A stretch of 64,000 nucleotides of DNA from Warburgia ugandensis (taxonomy: Eukaryota > Streptophyta > Magnoliopsida > Canellales > Canellaceae). Both the position numbers and the translations under genes were made by a program. The notes under the pieces were generated by a model. It searched no databases and was not told where the DNA came from. It was given only the letters and a program-made list of their open reading frames with translations. Numbering within the stretch: the first letter of the stretch is position 1; each line of letters opens with the position of its first letter. Location of the stretch: positions 74,009,495-74,073,494 of the forward strand of contig CP141127.1 in the NCBI GenBank assembly GCA_035236585.1, written 5' to 3'. Positions 47,991 through 60,780 of the stretch are shown here, piece after piece.

Positions 47991-48155
47991 GAGGCATTCT
48001 GTACTGACGTTGGATTCTCAACTGACATGCAGGCGTTTCTAGTGCTGATTTACACGATTCAAAGTCCCCAGATTCGTGAATATTAGGACGTTTCGTGTCC
48101 CGAGCTTCCTCCTGTCCATGAGAATCTTACTGGGGCGACCGATTCTATGGGGGTA

Positions 48156-48268
48156 TCGTGTGGCGTCGAGATCTTTTATGACCTTGTACAATGCGCCCTA
48201 GAAGCGTATGTGTCGTGTAGCGCCCAGATCTTTGGCACCTTCTGCATTGTGCCCTAGAAGTATAGTTG
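48156..48268. repeat. Tandem duplication, 57-bp unit, two copies
   Basis: Units starting tcgtgtggcg (48,156) and tcgtgtagcg (48,213) share the agatcttt core and the end gccctagaag. They have diverged by about a quarter. Confidence 0.85.
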
Positions 48269-49802
48269 ACAAAACTAGAGTCCCTGTAGATCCAAGGACC
48301 CCATTTCATCTCCATTCTCTTTCGACGTGCAACACGGATCCCGATCTTTTATTTCTTTACTTCTCCAGATTTCGTTATGTGAGAATAGAAAGTATGCCAA
48401 ATGCATTGTTTAGTTGACTCGAATGACTCCCTCTTTGACCATGTTGACTTTCTTTGGAATCCGTTGCTTTGTCTTCCGATTTTGCTCGTCTGCTTTTTTT
48501 TCTTTTCCCTTTCATTACGCCACTTCTCATAAAAATTCGAAATGCCTTCCGCTTCTTTCGTAAGTTGCTTCTTGTTGACGCTCCCCTCGTAGGAAACCGA
48601 ACATCAGCCATGAACACCAATGGGAAATGAAATATACGAGAACAATCAGAAACTCCAGGAAGAGAGGTGGTTTGTTAAACATTTTAATTGAATGGTAGTC
48701 CAACAAACATGATACCGACACTAATGGAGTAGAATGTGGTATGCTGATTAATTAGAAACAACATTGGTGCTTGCTTGCAATAGCATATTGTTATAACTCT
48801 AGTAATATAAATTTGCTAATTTAATGATCACTTATCTAAGATTTTCTTGAGGTAAGGATGGGCTCCAGTTGCACACTGGAGCTGTACGAAACTACCAAAA
48901 CTGTAGGAAAGCACCAGAAATCTGGTCGGGGTGATCTGGGTTGTTCCTAGACTGATTTTTGCTTAGGTTCTAGTAACTTCTTGTGGACCTCTTCCTACCT
49001 CCAAGCTGAGGCTTTATTAGTTGAGGTTCTTGCCTTAAATGTCTAATACACCCTCCCATGTGGAAGGCTCCTTTTTGGGCTCTTGAAGGTAGACCCAAAT
49101 GCAAGCGTCTACCAAGAATTGGAAACTAATATGGGGTTCTCATGATGCAAACTTGTGACATCTCTATTAATAAGGCACCATTACCATGTTGGATTGTCAT
49201 TTGACCTAAAAGCTTAAGCTAATAAGAATTAGGCCAACAAATATTTATATGTCTAATAATATTGTTAGAATCTAATTAGCTTTAGCACCCCTTTATTGAT
49301 CTTCAATGCTTAAGGATCTTCTAATCAATGATACATTAAGATTTGTATCAAAGACTAGTTATTGAGAATACATACTTGCAATTCTATTTCATAGGATCTA
49401 TTTGGGCCTTCTCATATTTTTAAGCCTTGTACCTAACCACCCCTTCCTTGCCAATGCCAAGTACTTACATTTTTGAGAAGGTAACAACTTAATCCAACAA
49501 TGTGGCTTTATATATTTTTATTTGTGTTTTGAATATGCTTAAAGCTTTCAAGTGACAAAGAGATACAATTAGAAAGATATCCTAAGGAAGCCAATATGAT
49601 AATCACAAAAGATTAGATAAGATGAATCTATCTAACCAATAATCATTTTTCCTAAATTTAGATTTGTTGAACTTGTTAGTCATTTAATTGTAACTTTTAT
49701 GACATGTGGTAGAGAGGGGGGATGTAAAAAGTGGATAGGAAATGGGTCATATAAATAGGAGAAGAAATAAATCAAATCGATGGAAAATAGAGAGGAAGAT
49801 TA
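48269..49802. other. Intergenic sequence up to CACTA-B
   Basis: No ORF with recognisable similarity, no RNA gene and no clear repeat is seen over this 1.5 kb. The last three bases (TTA, 49,800-49,802) would be the CACTA-B target duplication. Confidence 0.5.
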
Positions 49803-49820
49803 CACTACTACGCAAGAGGG
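49803..49820 (+). repeat. CACTA-B left terminal inverted repeat
   Basis: CACTACTACGCAAGAGGG shares CACTACTA with CACTA-A but differs afterwards. Confidence 0.85.
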
Positions 49821-49824
49821 TTTT

Positions 49825-50232
49825 AAAGTTGGCATAAAGAAGTCGCTTATACGACTGCTTACTTTATAAATATTTTAGAAGTCATTTTAAAATAAACAAC
49901 TTTAAATATATATACTTAAAGAAGTCATTTAAGCATAAGCAACTTTTAAAAACTAGAACGATGAGTGAATTTTTCGCAAGAAGAACTTTTAAAGTCATTT
50001 TTATGAAAATGACTTCAAAAGTTGATAACTTGTGAAGTCGTTTTCATAAAAACGACTTTAAAATTTCATAACTTTTGAAGTTGTTTTAAGGAAGAGACTT
50101 CAAAAGTATCACAATAAATTTGGTAGGAATATTTTATTTAGCGGGAATGAACTTTTAAAGTCGTTTAGTGCTATGCAACTTCAAAAGTTATATATTTTCA
50201 AAGTCATTTAGCACTAAACGACTTCTAAGTCT
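49825..50232. repeat. CACTA-B left subterminal repeats
   Basis: Alternating copies of acttttaaagtcattttt and its complement aaaatgacttcaaaagt form imperfect palindromes, for example around 49,985-50,110. At least eight half-units are seen. Confidence 0.85.
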
Positions 50233-50702
50233 TCGATGATTTATAAATAGCTGTCAAAGTACATTTTTTCTTTATCTTCTTCTTCTCACAGTTTTGGCAT
50301 GACGGCTTTGTCTCTAGGCCTTACGCTACTCTCTTTTTCCCTTCTTACTTTCCATTTTTATATATTGACTGTTTGTATCATGGAAAAAACTATAAGTAAA
50401 TCACAACTTCTTTTAAATCACATGAATGTTTCTTTTCTTGTTACTCTTTTCTGTGTTTTTATTTTGATGAAGAGTGGTGGTTATAACATCAACTTTTGGC
50501 CTATTTAGATGAAAAAGAGTGGTGTCAGCTAAACACTAGGCTAGATTTTGATGAAAAATAGTAGATTCGCTCTTTGATCTTGGCTAACAAGATCTAATAA
50601 CATGTAACATTTTGATATATATATATATATATATATGTAACATTGGATGTAAGAAAAAAATAATTTGATTTTTTTATTGATGTGTTTATATATATATATA
50701 TA

Positions 50703-50746
<44 letters not shown>

Positions 50747-51458
50747 TATGATTGTGTTGTAAAATTAGTTTCATTATTTATTTATATAAATTTGTAAGGT
50801 AGAAAGGTAAATAAATATATATTTCATGTGAAATTTTTTAAATTATTAAAGTCATTTGCACAAAATGACTTTAAAAGTCTATACTTTTAAAGTCATTTCC
50901 ACAAAAATGACTTAAAAACTGCATACATTTAAAGTTGTTTTTTTTTAAATGACTTTAAAAGTGCAAACATTTATAGCCATTTTTCTGAAAAACAACTTCA
51001 ATTGTATTTCTGTTTTAAGAATTATTTTGCCGACTTCCGCCATGCCTTTTTGCTCTATGTTTATTATCTGTGCGCAAAAACTAAACTAGACTTCTGTTTC
51101 TCTACTCTAAACCAAATCCTACCTGTGTGAATTAGAATTACATTTAACAAATTTGAGGTAAATAATAATTTTTGAGTGTTGGTTAGTGTCTTTATGTTTG
51201 TCTCATATGTACTATTATGCATATTTGAAGAATTTTTACAAGGTTGTGGGTTAGAAATTGTTCTTTTGAAAGTTGATTTCAATCGTGAATGTGTCTGCCA
51301 TAATTTGCTTTTTTTCCTTGTTAATTGAAAATTTTCATGAAATGTAGTTATTTCGAATACTTATAATTCAGGTATATTTAATGTTTAGTAAAATGCCTAA
51401 CCTAATCTTCTCATGTCTTACAAGTCTTCACGCAAATTTGCTTCTATTTCTTGTGATT
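50233..51458 (+). other. CACTA-B leader with microsatellites and a second subterminal block
   Basis: It contains (TA)n near 50,617-50,637 and 50,690-50,701, (AC)n at 50,704-50,741, and a further block of the subterminal motif at about 50,845-51,003. The 69-codon ORF at 50,299-50,508 is unsupported. The transposase promoter should lie here, but no clear core motif was picked out. Confidence 0.6.
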
Positions 51459-53058
51459 ATGGACAAATATGCTTGGATGTCTGCGACAAGGGCATTGAAA
51501 GAATATGAGAAGGGTATAGAAAATTTCATAGAGTTTGCACTTAGGGTAGGTGTTGATCGTAATAGCATTCATTGTCCATGCTCAAATGTAAAAACTTGAA
51601 AAAAGCAACTGTAAGGGTGTTGAGAGAACACTTGTGCTTTAATGGAATCGATGATACCTACCACCCATGGATTTGGCATGGAGAAGAACTTTCGCATAGG
51701 CCCTTGAGAAGGCCTGGAATATATGATCAAGACACTATAGGAAGTATTGGAGACAGTAGTGTACATGATGACTTCCAAGATGACCCTAAACAATTTCATG
51801 CTACATTAAAGAAAGCCAAGCAACCATTGTCCCTTAAGTGTAAAGATTATGTCAAGTTGTTCACAATTGTAGAACTTTATAATGTGAAATCATGATTTGG
51901 CTTTTCAGATCAAGGTTTTACAAAAGTCCTAAAAGTAGTGGGTAAGATGCTACCAAAGGATGATAAATTGGCAAGGTCCACATGAGAGGCAAAAAAAACT
52001 ATGGCTGCACTAAGGTTGAAGTATGAGAAGATACTTGCATGTCCCAATGATTGCATCATGTATAAGAAGGAGCACAACGATAAAACTACATGCCCAACTT
52101 GTAGACAGCCAAGATAGAAGTTAAAGAATAATTTAACTAAGACAGTTATAGGAGTTCCTGTAAAGGTTCTATGGTACTTCCCCCATATTCCAAGGTTCAA
52201 AAGAATGCTTCATATAATAGAAATAACAAAGAAATTAGTGTGGCATGCCAATAACAGAGTAGTTGATAGCTTTTCATGCCATCCAATAGATAGCCCAACA
52301 TGGAAACTCATGGACTTCATGTGGCCTAATTTTGGTGAAGAACCTAGAAACCTACATCTAGCATTATCTATAGATGGGATTATTCCTCATGGTCCTATGA
52401 GTAACAAGTATAATTATTGGCCCATTATATTAGTTTGTTACAACCTTCCACCATCTTTTTGTATGAAGAGGAAGTTCATGATGCCAACTATGTTGATATC
52501 GGGTCCAAAGGAGCCAAGGAATGGCATTGACATGTACTTGTCTCCCTTGATAGATGATCTTGAGACATTATGGGACATAGGAAAGAGTCATTCACCCTAA
52601 AAGTTATATTGTTGTGGACAATAAGTGGCTTCCCTGCATACGGTAATTTGTCTGGATGCAATATGAAGGGATACAATGCTTGTCCTATATAGTGATCAAA
52701 CCTGTGTTGTACAACTTAAACATGGTAGAAAAATAGCATTCCTTGGGCATATAAGATGTTTATGCAATGATCATCCATATCATTTTAAGAAGTGAGAATT
52801 TAATGGGTGTGTAGAGACGAGGACACCTCCAAAGATGTTGACAAGACATCAGGTATTGGAGAAGGTTGAAAATATTAATGTCTTGTAGGGAAAGAATATG
52901 AAGAAAATTAGTTAACGTGCAGATGAAAGTAAGTGTAGGAGTTGTTAGAAGAAGAAATCAATATTTTTTCATCTACCATACTAAAAATTATCGCATATGC
53001 ACCATGTGCTTGATGTGATGCACATTGAGAATAATATGTGTGAAAGCTTGACTGATAC

Positions 53059-55675
53059 TGTAATGACCCCAATTTTTGTAATATTAAAATCCCATGAAAA
53101 GTTCAGTTTTAAAGATAAGGGCATTTTGGTCATTTCACTAGTCACCTTGACTAACCCCATGAATTTGGTCCTAAAAATAGTTTCATTAGATGCGTCTCGG
53201 AAAAAGGAATCCAACGAGACAAAAATCACCAAAAACGGAGTTAAAATGAGCAAGCTATGGCCCTTTGAAGTTCAGGGGCAAAACTGTAATTTTTACAAAA
53301 TCGGGTTTAGCTACAAAACATAGGGGCCCGTTTTGATACAGTCACCCTTCATCTTCCACTTCCTAGAGAGTTCTAGAACGGCAGTGATTGGAGGGGAAAT
53401 CACTGCCATTCTGGAGGTTTCTCCACCGCCATTCAAAGGCGGTGAGAGCTCCCTCCAGAACCCTCTCTTAGCTCTATAAATAGAGCTCTTGGACGCCTCT
53501 AATGGCAGCCCAAAACGTTGAGGAAAAACCATTGAGGAGCAGTGCCCTAGAAGAGAAAACAAGGAGAAAAACCCAGCAACGAGCCAGGTACGCCCAAAAT
53601 CCCTCAAAACCCATCTCTACCATAGTTCCAGGAATGATTTCCCTAGGTTTTTGCATGAAAAACCATGCAAAACGGAGCCCAGGAGAGCCACCAAGGACCC
53701 AGGGACGTCCCCTAGGTCACACTGGTTCGGCAGGGGTCGAACCAGGGTGTCCTGAGGACGCCCCGGTTCCCCAACAAGCGAGACGTTCCAATCGGAACGT
53801 CCCACGTCGACTCCCGTTCGAAAAACCAAACAGGTGCGTCCAAGGACGCGCCCGCAAAAGAGAGAAAGAGGCGGGAAGTTCTGCTCGTCTGCAAATGTGC
53901 CCGCTAAGGCGAACGTCACAGGCTCGTAGTACGCTAGCGTCGCAGTTTGTTTTGGTTCCTTAAGGAAGCCGGGGCACACGTCGCAGACGCGCAGCGCCCT
54001 GGCATTCCGTCTTTTTATTTTAAAATTTTTAAGACTTCTATGTACGTACGACACTAAAATGCTTATAACTTGAGATCTAGAGCTCTGATTGAGGCGTTGC
54101 AAAGGGCGTTGTGTCCGTGTTGACAACGCGGACACATCCAAACTATAAAATCCCTGATCAAGGCCCAATCAAAGGTAGGCATGACCCTTAGAATAGGATG
54201 GTGGCACGTGGCCACTAGAACGTTGGGAAACTGAGGATACCAAGGCCCAATTAGGACCTTAGGACACCCATAGGCATAGGGATAGACCCCTAATGCCTAT
54301 GTAAAAATATCAATTACTTTAAAACCTATAAAAGATAGGTCAAACTAACCTTGATTCCCCAAACCATGATCAGGAGCGTCCGAGGGCAAAAGGGTTAGCG
54401 CGACCTAGCCAGGTAGGTGCTCTATCACTATTAGATTCTTTTAAAAGAACTATTATTATTTTGAGAACATATGTTTTAAATATATGACTTGATTTGCATG
54501 ACTTAATTCAGCATGCATGATAAATGCTTTGTACATAGCCATGTTTTGAAATGATTGCATACACATTATGCACATATATGTTTTGCAAACAAGTGCATAC
54601 ATTGCATGATTTAAGTACTTGCAAAGATTGCATGTCCTTGAGGGTTGCCAAAAGACGCTGGAGTGCCGAGGGCCAGGCAGTTGTGAGGGACCCAAAGAGG
54701 ACAAGTTTTAAAAAAGAGGTTTTTGCTTATTTAATCTTATGTGATTTAGGCAAGTAAGCCTATGGGTGCTATGCCAAGGGGTCTGGGTTGGCCACCTGGC
54801 CTCTACCACTATTAGGTGGATGGGTACCATGCCCAAAAAGAGGCAAGTCCCTACGTCGACTACATGTGGTACAGGGGGCTATCACTGGTGTCACGGCACT
54901 AGGTCGACGTGTCATAGGCCCCGTGGAGGCTATGACCGAGTGTCCTCAGGTACCCGGGGACCACACGGCAAGGAGGTCGTGGGCATAGTGGACCCTATGG
55001 ATTGATGATTTATGTGCATTTCATATAGCATGATATGAGGTTGGTCGACCATACCATACTAGAGATCCATGAGTTGGACTCCATGAAGCATCTATTGCAT
55101 ATCATGATGTCATCATATATATATATATATATAATACTTTCAATTTTTAGATTATGTGATCTTTTAAGTCATGAGTATTTCAGTTTGATTATGGATTCTT
55201 ATACTGATATTGAACTCAAGTATTCAAACATACGCATATTTTGAATGAGCATATGATTTTAAAACATCTCATGCATTTATAAAACTAGTAGTGATAGGCT
55301 CCTACTGAGTATATTATATACTCACCCAATCCTCAACATTTTTTAGATACAAAGTAAATACTTAAGGGCAAGGAACGTTTGTACTGGGAGACATAGACTA
55401 AGTACAAGTAAGTAAACCCCTATCTTATCGTTCAATGTTACTTGATTGTAGTTACTCTCTAATAGCTAGGGCTGTGACTAACACTTTCTTGGGAATAATA
55501 TTGATTTAAACTTTGCCATGGCTAAATAAATTGAGAATGTGTTTGAACACTCGGGGTTTTTATGAAAAGTTGTTTTCCAAATGAGAAAAATTTTCATGCA
55601 TTTCATATTTATAAAACAAGAGATCTCGCCTTTTTATAAAAAAAAATTGCATCATACAAAACCCGGGTCATGACA
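53059..55675 (+). mobile_element. Solo LTR, 2,617 bp, with perfect target duplication
   Basis: It begins TGTAATGACCCC and ends GGGTCATGACA, so the termini are TG...CA with about 11 bp of near-perfect inverted repeat. GATAC lies on both sides (53,054-53,058 and 55,676-55,680), a 5-bp target duplication typical of LTR retrotransposon integration. No gag-pol is inside; unequal recombination between two LTRs leaves such a structure. A TATAAATA box is at 53,475-53,482, and the following 700 bp are GC-rich. The long termini and sequence style suggest Ty3/gypsy, but that is inference. Confidence 0.92.
53475..53482 (+). promoter_or_regulatory. TATA box of the solo LTR
   Basis: TATAAATA in a GC-rich context, about 417 bp into the LTR; the U3/R border would follow some 30 bp downstream. 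Confidence 0.6.
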
Positions 55676-57628
55676 GATACCTTGCTTAATATCATAAGAA
55701 AAACAAAGGATGGACTTACAGCTCAAATGGATCTTATGAACATGGGTTTGAAGAGGAGGTTGCACCCTGAGGATAGGGGCAGTCAAGGAACACACCTACA
55801 TAAGGCAAATTATACTCTTGATAGAGACGAGAGGAGAATAATGTGTAAAACCTTATTCGAGCTCAGGTCCCAAATGGCTACTCTTCGAACTTTAAAAACA
55901 TTATTTCCACGAAAGAGCTAAAATTGTAGGGGATGAAGTCCTACGATTTCCATGCATTAATGCAATAACTACTGCCAGTAGTAATATGTTCTATGTTACT
56001 AGACAAAGTTAGGAGAGCTATTACAAAATATGCCACTTCTTTAATGCTTTGTGCAAGAAGGTGGTTGATGTTTCAAAATTATAAGAAATTCAAGGTTACC
56101 TAGTGACAACTTTATGTGATCTTGAGACAATCTTCCCACCATTCTTCTTTGACGTCATAGTACACTTAACAGTGCAGCTCATTGATGAGATCAGACTTTA
56201 TGGGCAAGTTTACTTGCTATGAATGTATCCGTTTGAGAGGTACATGAAAATTTTAAAAGGGTATGTATGTAATTACGACTGACTAGAGGGGTGTATAGCC
56301 AAATGTTATATTACAGAGGAAGCAGTGGAGTTTTGCACAGAGTACTTAGCAGGAGTGGATGCCATTGGAATCCCAAGAAAGAAACAATCAGTTGCATTTC
56401 ATGATCCAAAGGTTGGCAAACCTCTATCGAGTGGTCGTGTATTGAACATTGACTAGAAAGAACAAAACCAAGTGCATCATTATGTGTTGGAAAATGTTGA
56501 TGAAGTCCAACCTTACATTGAGTAAGTTGAGTAGGCATGCATGCACTTATATAAAATTTAATTACTGATGATTAATTACATTTTCCATCATTACTATATT
56601 AATATGTGTGTGTATGTAGTGAACACATGGATGTACTTAAGGAAAAGAATCCAAGTTATGCAAAGAAACAGAAGTGACTATAATTTGAGCAATGTTGCAC
56701 TTTCAATAATTGGCTGCGTAAGGATATAAAATGAAAGAAATCTTAGTTAAGTTAAAAAAAACTACATTCTGTATATATATATATATGTATGTATGTATAT
56801 GTATATATTAATCTTACTTAAGCCTACTTAATATACACAGATTCAAGATCAATAAGAAGTAGCAGGCAATGGTATATCATAAACCTTAGGCTGGATGGCA
56901 ATGGGACCATGATCAGAAGTAATAAATATGCCGAATATGCCATCAATGGTTATCGCTTTTACATGAAAGACCGTGATAGCTCAAGAGTGCAACAGGATGT
57001 GGAGTTAACTTAGTTGCCAATGCGACATTCTTTTCAAGTTTAAAGGATAACAGTCCAATGGTGGTAGATGATATTTATTACAAGGTTATAAGAGAGATTT
57101 GGGCCTTGGATTATACTTTCAGAACTATGGTTGTGTTTAAGTGCAATTGGGCGTAACACAATAGCATCAAAACTAATGCCCTTGGATTGACATTGGTTGA
57201 CCTCAACAGGATCAGCTATAAAAATGATCAATTTATTTTAGAATCTCAAGCAAAACTAGTATTTTACGTACAAGATGAATGTAATATGAGATGGTCAACT
57301 GTTTTATTATCTTATCCAAGGGATTTTTATGATGAGGATGATCTAGGAGATGTTGAAATCAATTACCCTTTTATCACCAAAACAATCCCATCAATCGAAG
57401 CATTACTTGGTGAGAATGATGATTATGTGGTGATAATGGTGAGGAAGGTGCTTGAGGTTGAAAATAATATATATTTTGGGGTACATGGAATATGTATATA
57501 AGTTATTGTAATATATATAATATAATGTCATGTTTATAATTTTTAGCTATGCATTTGTCATGAGATATATGGAATATTGATAGTGATACATACATATATA
57601 TATATATATATATATGAATGCATGAATT

Positions 57629-57744
57629 TGAGCCCTGAGCCCTGAACCCTGTGCCCTAAACCCCAAACCCTAAACCATGAACCCCGAACCATGAACCCTG
57701 AACCTTGAATCTTGAACCTAAACCCTTACCCTAAACCCTAATTC
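57629..57744. repeat. Telomere-like degenerate (CCCTAAA) tract
   Basis: Irregular units ccctaaacc, accctgaacc and accatgaacc run for over 100 bp. A second, shorter tract of the same kind lies at 58,299-58,370. Both sit downstream of the CACTA-B transposase gene. Confidence 0.8.
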
Positions 57745-57806
57745 CATATTTATATATAAATTTTAGCTCTTTTATCATGAGTTATATGCATGGATTGATA
57801 AGTGAG

Positions 57807-57809
<3 letters not shown>

Positions 57810-57877
<68 letters not shown>
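57810..57877. repeat. (GT)n microsatellite
   Basis: 34 uninterrupted GT units. Confidence 0.98.
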
Positions 57878-57879
<2 letters not shown>

Positions 57880-58002
57880 ACAAAGAATGCATGAATCGAT
57901 GTTGAGTATAAAAAAAAAAAAGTTTCATTGTGTATTAATTGTTAGATATCGTAAGGTACTAACATAAAAGGTGTTCACAATTTGAATAAAAAATTAATTT
58001 AA

Positions 58003-58097
58003 TACTTTTAAAGTCATTAAAAAAAAAAACAACTTCAAAATGACTTTAAAAGTTAAGATGTTTAAAGTCATTTTGTTGAAAATGACTTTAAAAGTGT
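58003..58097. repeat. Internal subterminal-type repeats in CACTA-B
   Basis: Copies of acttttaaagtcatt and tgactttaaaagt in both orientations are the same motif as at 49,825-50,232, but located between the two genes. CACTA-A has the equivalent at 5,318-5,590. Confidence 0.85.
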
Positions 58098-58131
58098 AGC
58101 ACACATCATAATTAATTATTCATATTTTTTT

Positions 58132-58400
58132 GCTTAATGTCTTTTATTACTATAGTTTTTGTACTTCTTTGGTTATCACATATTTTTATTTCTTTAGGAG
58201 TGTTTCTAAAATATTTTATGACGCAAGTAAACATTGGAAGCTTAGTGTCAATCAAATATATACATATATATATATATTCATTTAAAATTAAGTATGTAAA
58301 ACCCTAACAATATGCCCTAAACCTTAACCCCAAACCCTAAACCTTGAACCTTGAATCCTAATTCGATATTTATAATTTTAATTAGTCCTTTTGTCATGAG

Positions 58401-58435
<35 letters not shown>

Positions 58436-58866
58436 TTAAAATGGATAGGGAAATTTAAGCTAACACACCCACATTCCCACCTCATAATTAATTTATCATC
58501 TTATTTTGCTTAGTGTTATTGTATTTGTATAGTTTTTGTAATTCTTTGCTTATAACATATTTTTTAGTTCTTAATTAAGGAGTGTTTCTATAGTATGTTG
58601 TGGCACAAGTAAACTTTGGAAGCTTATAGCTAGTGTCAATCACATATATATATGTATGTATTCATTTAAAATTAATTAATTGTTATATGTGAAGTACTAA
58701 CATAAAAGGTGTATATATTTTGAATAAAAATATAATTTGCTTAATGTTCTTTTATTAGTATAGTTTTTGTAATTCTTTGGTTATCACATATTTTTAGTTC
58801 TTAATTTAGGAGTGTTTCTAAAGTATTTTGTGATGCATGTAAACTTTGGAAGCTTATAGTGTCAAT

Positions 58867-58907
<41 letters not shown>

Positions 58908-59114
58908 TAAAATTATTTAATTATTTTTTATATATGAAGTATAACATAAAAGGTGTATATATTTTGAATAAAAAAAGTTATAAATAAAAAATGATAAAAA
59001 AGTGTATGCATGAACCTATGTTGACTTAAAAAGTGTACATTTTTAAAATATGTACATCAAATAACAATTTACAAAAGTTTGACTTATGTAAATTTAGTGT
59101 CAAGAAAATATAAG

Positions 59115-59178
<64 letters not shown>

Positions 59179-59400
59179 GAAATGGACAGGGAAATCTAAG
59201 CTAACACGCGCACATTCCCACCTCATAATTAATTCACCATCTTATTTTGCTTAATGTTCCTTTATTAGTACATTTTTTGTAATTCTTTGGTTATCACATA
59301 TTTTTAGTTCTAATTTTGGTTATCATAGTATTTTGTGGTGCAAGTAAACTTTGGAAGCTTATAGTGTCAATCAAATATATATATATATATATTTCATTTT
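58132..59400 (+). repeat. Four diverged copies of a noncoding module, each ending in a microsatellite
   Basis: The core agtttttgtaattctttggt ... aggagtgtttcta ... aaactttggaagcttatagtgtcaatca recurs near 58,155, 58,525, 58,755 and 59,270, each followed by an (AT), (AC) or mixed repeat. Copies two and four are preceded by a further shared part (aatggacagggaaatctaagc type, 58,439 and 59,179). Confidence 0.85.
59118..59176. repeat. (CT)n microsatellite
   Basis: About 29 uninterrupted CT units. Confidence 0.98.
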
Positions 59401-59465
59401 TACATATAAACAACTTCTTTATGCACCCTTATTTAAACCACAAAATAGACTTCCTATGGCATGCC

Positions 59466-60260
59466 TGATAACACAGAGAAAAAATGAGGGAGAAGAAAGA
59501 AGAGAAGAAGAGGAACAAGGAAGGAGAGGAGAAGAGGAGAAGAGGGAGAACTTCAGTGGCTAGAGGATAAAAGTGCGGTATGTAGGGGGAACTGGCATCC
59601 AATGAGGGGGGTGGGTGCAAACCGGATTTCCAAGGAGGAGGGGGTGGTACGGGGAGGGGGTTTGGGCAAGGTACCGAGAGGGGGGTGCAGGAGGGGTTTG
59701 GACGGGGTAGTGAAGAGGGGGAGGTGGGGGGTAGGATACCGGGAGAAGGGGGAGGTGGGGGCGGTGTGGGGATTCAAGCGGGGTATCCGAGAGAGGGGAG
59801 GTGGGTTGCAAGGAGGGTGTTCAGGTGGGGACCAAAGAGAGGGGAGGTGGGAGCCAAGGTGGGGTACCGGAGAAGGGGGAGGTGGGAGGCATGGAGGGGG
59901 TTCGAGTGGGGACCGAAGAGGAGGGACGTAGGGGCGGGGAGGTCGTTCGGGAGTGGATCGGATAGAGGGGAGGTGGGGGCAGGGAGTGGGTTCGGGTGGA
60001 GAGCGGAGAGCGGAGAGCGGAGAGGGGGAGGTGGGAGGCAAGGAGGGGTTTTAGGTGGGGACCGGAGAGGAGGAAAGCGGGGATCGAGAGAGGGGGAGGT
60101 GGGGGTAGGGAGGGGGTTTGGGTGGGGCCCGGAGAGGGGGTTCGGATGGGGACTTGAGAGAGGGGAGGTGGGGGGTAGAGGGTGAGGGAGAAAATGGGTT
60201 CTGGGGAGGTGGGGGAGAGGTGCGACTAAGGTGAGGGGGGATCTAAGCAAAGGGTGGGGG
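59466..60260 (+). repeat. Purine- and G-rich minisatellite between the CACTA-B genes
   Basis: It begins as a GA-rich tract and continues as degenerate units of roughly 40-70 bp of the type gagaggggaggtggg ... ttcgggtggggaccg. Long ORFs on both strands are low-complexity artefacts. The many G runs on the plus (coding) strand could form G-quadruplexes. Confidence 0.85.
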
Positions 60261-60780
60261 GGCAGGGTGCATGTGATCCAAGACATGAAACATGATCATA
60301 AAACCAAAATTTTAATGAACTTCAAGCATGCAAATAACCAAGAGAAACTTACATGAATCATAAACTTTATTGGATGGAATTTGGTACATGAATTTTGCAC
60401 ACATACATATATAGATTAGCATCTAGCATAAGTTAAGCTCACTACTTGTGAATAACAACACACATTAAGAGGTGTGAACTCGAACCAGTGGAGTTAAAGA
60501 CTATTGAAAGGTATATGGGATTTGCAGCCCCTTTACAAATATCTATACTAAGTAGGCAAATACTTTTCATGCATCCTTTATTTGTTTTCCTTTAGGTTAG
60601 TTAGTCATGTATGTTAGATACTGTATATTTATGTGAATGGATGGAGACAGAGTCTCCTTTAATTATTTTTTTACTTAAACTATGTTTAACAAGGACATCG
60701 GTTTGGTTTCTTTAAATGCATTACATAGCCTTTTTTTATGTCATTGCTCTAATATCATTGAGTGTTTCTTTGTAGTAACG
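60261..60780 (+). other. Spacer upstream of the CACTA-B second gene
   Basis: No ORF or repeat is recognised; it probably contains the promoter or leader of the second gene. Confidence 0.4.

Larger units (their letters stand above)
51459..57500 (+). pseudogene. CACTA-B TNP2-type transposase gene, split by a solo LTR
   Basis: It starts at ATG 51,459 with MDKYAWM, a Transpos_assoc domain including LREHLCFNGIDDTYHPWIWH. The tnp2 core follows with LACPNDCIMYKKEHNDKTTC, WYFPHIPRFKRML, LALSIDGIIPHGPMSNKYNY and LSPLIDDLETLWD (about 52,020-52,580). The frame passes VMHIENNMCESLTDT and is broken by an LTR at 53,059, resuming in phase at 55,676 with LLNIIRKTKDG and MDLMNMGLKRRLHPEDRG. DUF4218-like remains (about 55,950-56,500) and a DUF4216-like end (ALGLTLVDLNRISYKNDQF, MRWSTVLLSYPRDFYDEDD; 57,175-57,350) follow. 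Many stops are present even apart from the LTR. Domain order is complete for the family, but the gene is dead. Confidence 0.85.

Noticed and set aside
50541-50774. ORF with Cys-Val and Tyr-Ile repeats
   Set aside because: Translation of (AC)n and (AT)n microsatellites.
59026-59226. Minus ORF with an Arg-Glu repeat
   Set aside because: Translation of the (CT)n microsatellite.
59553-60286. Four long overlapping ORFs on both strands, Gly-rich or Pro-rich
   Set aside because: Low-complexity translation of a G-rich minisatellite; stop codons are rare there by composition alone.
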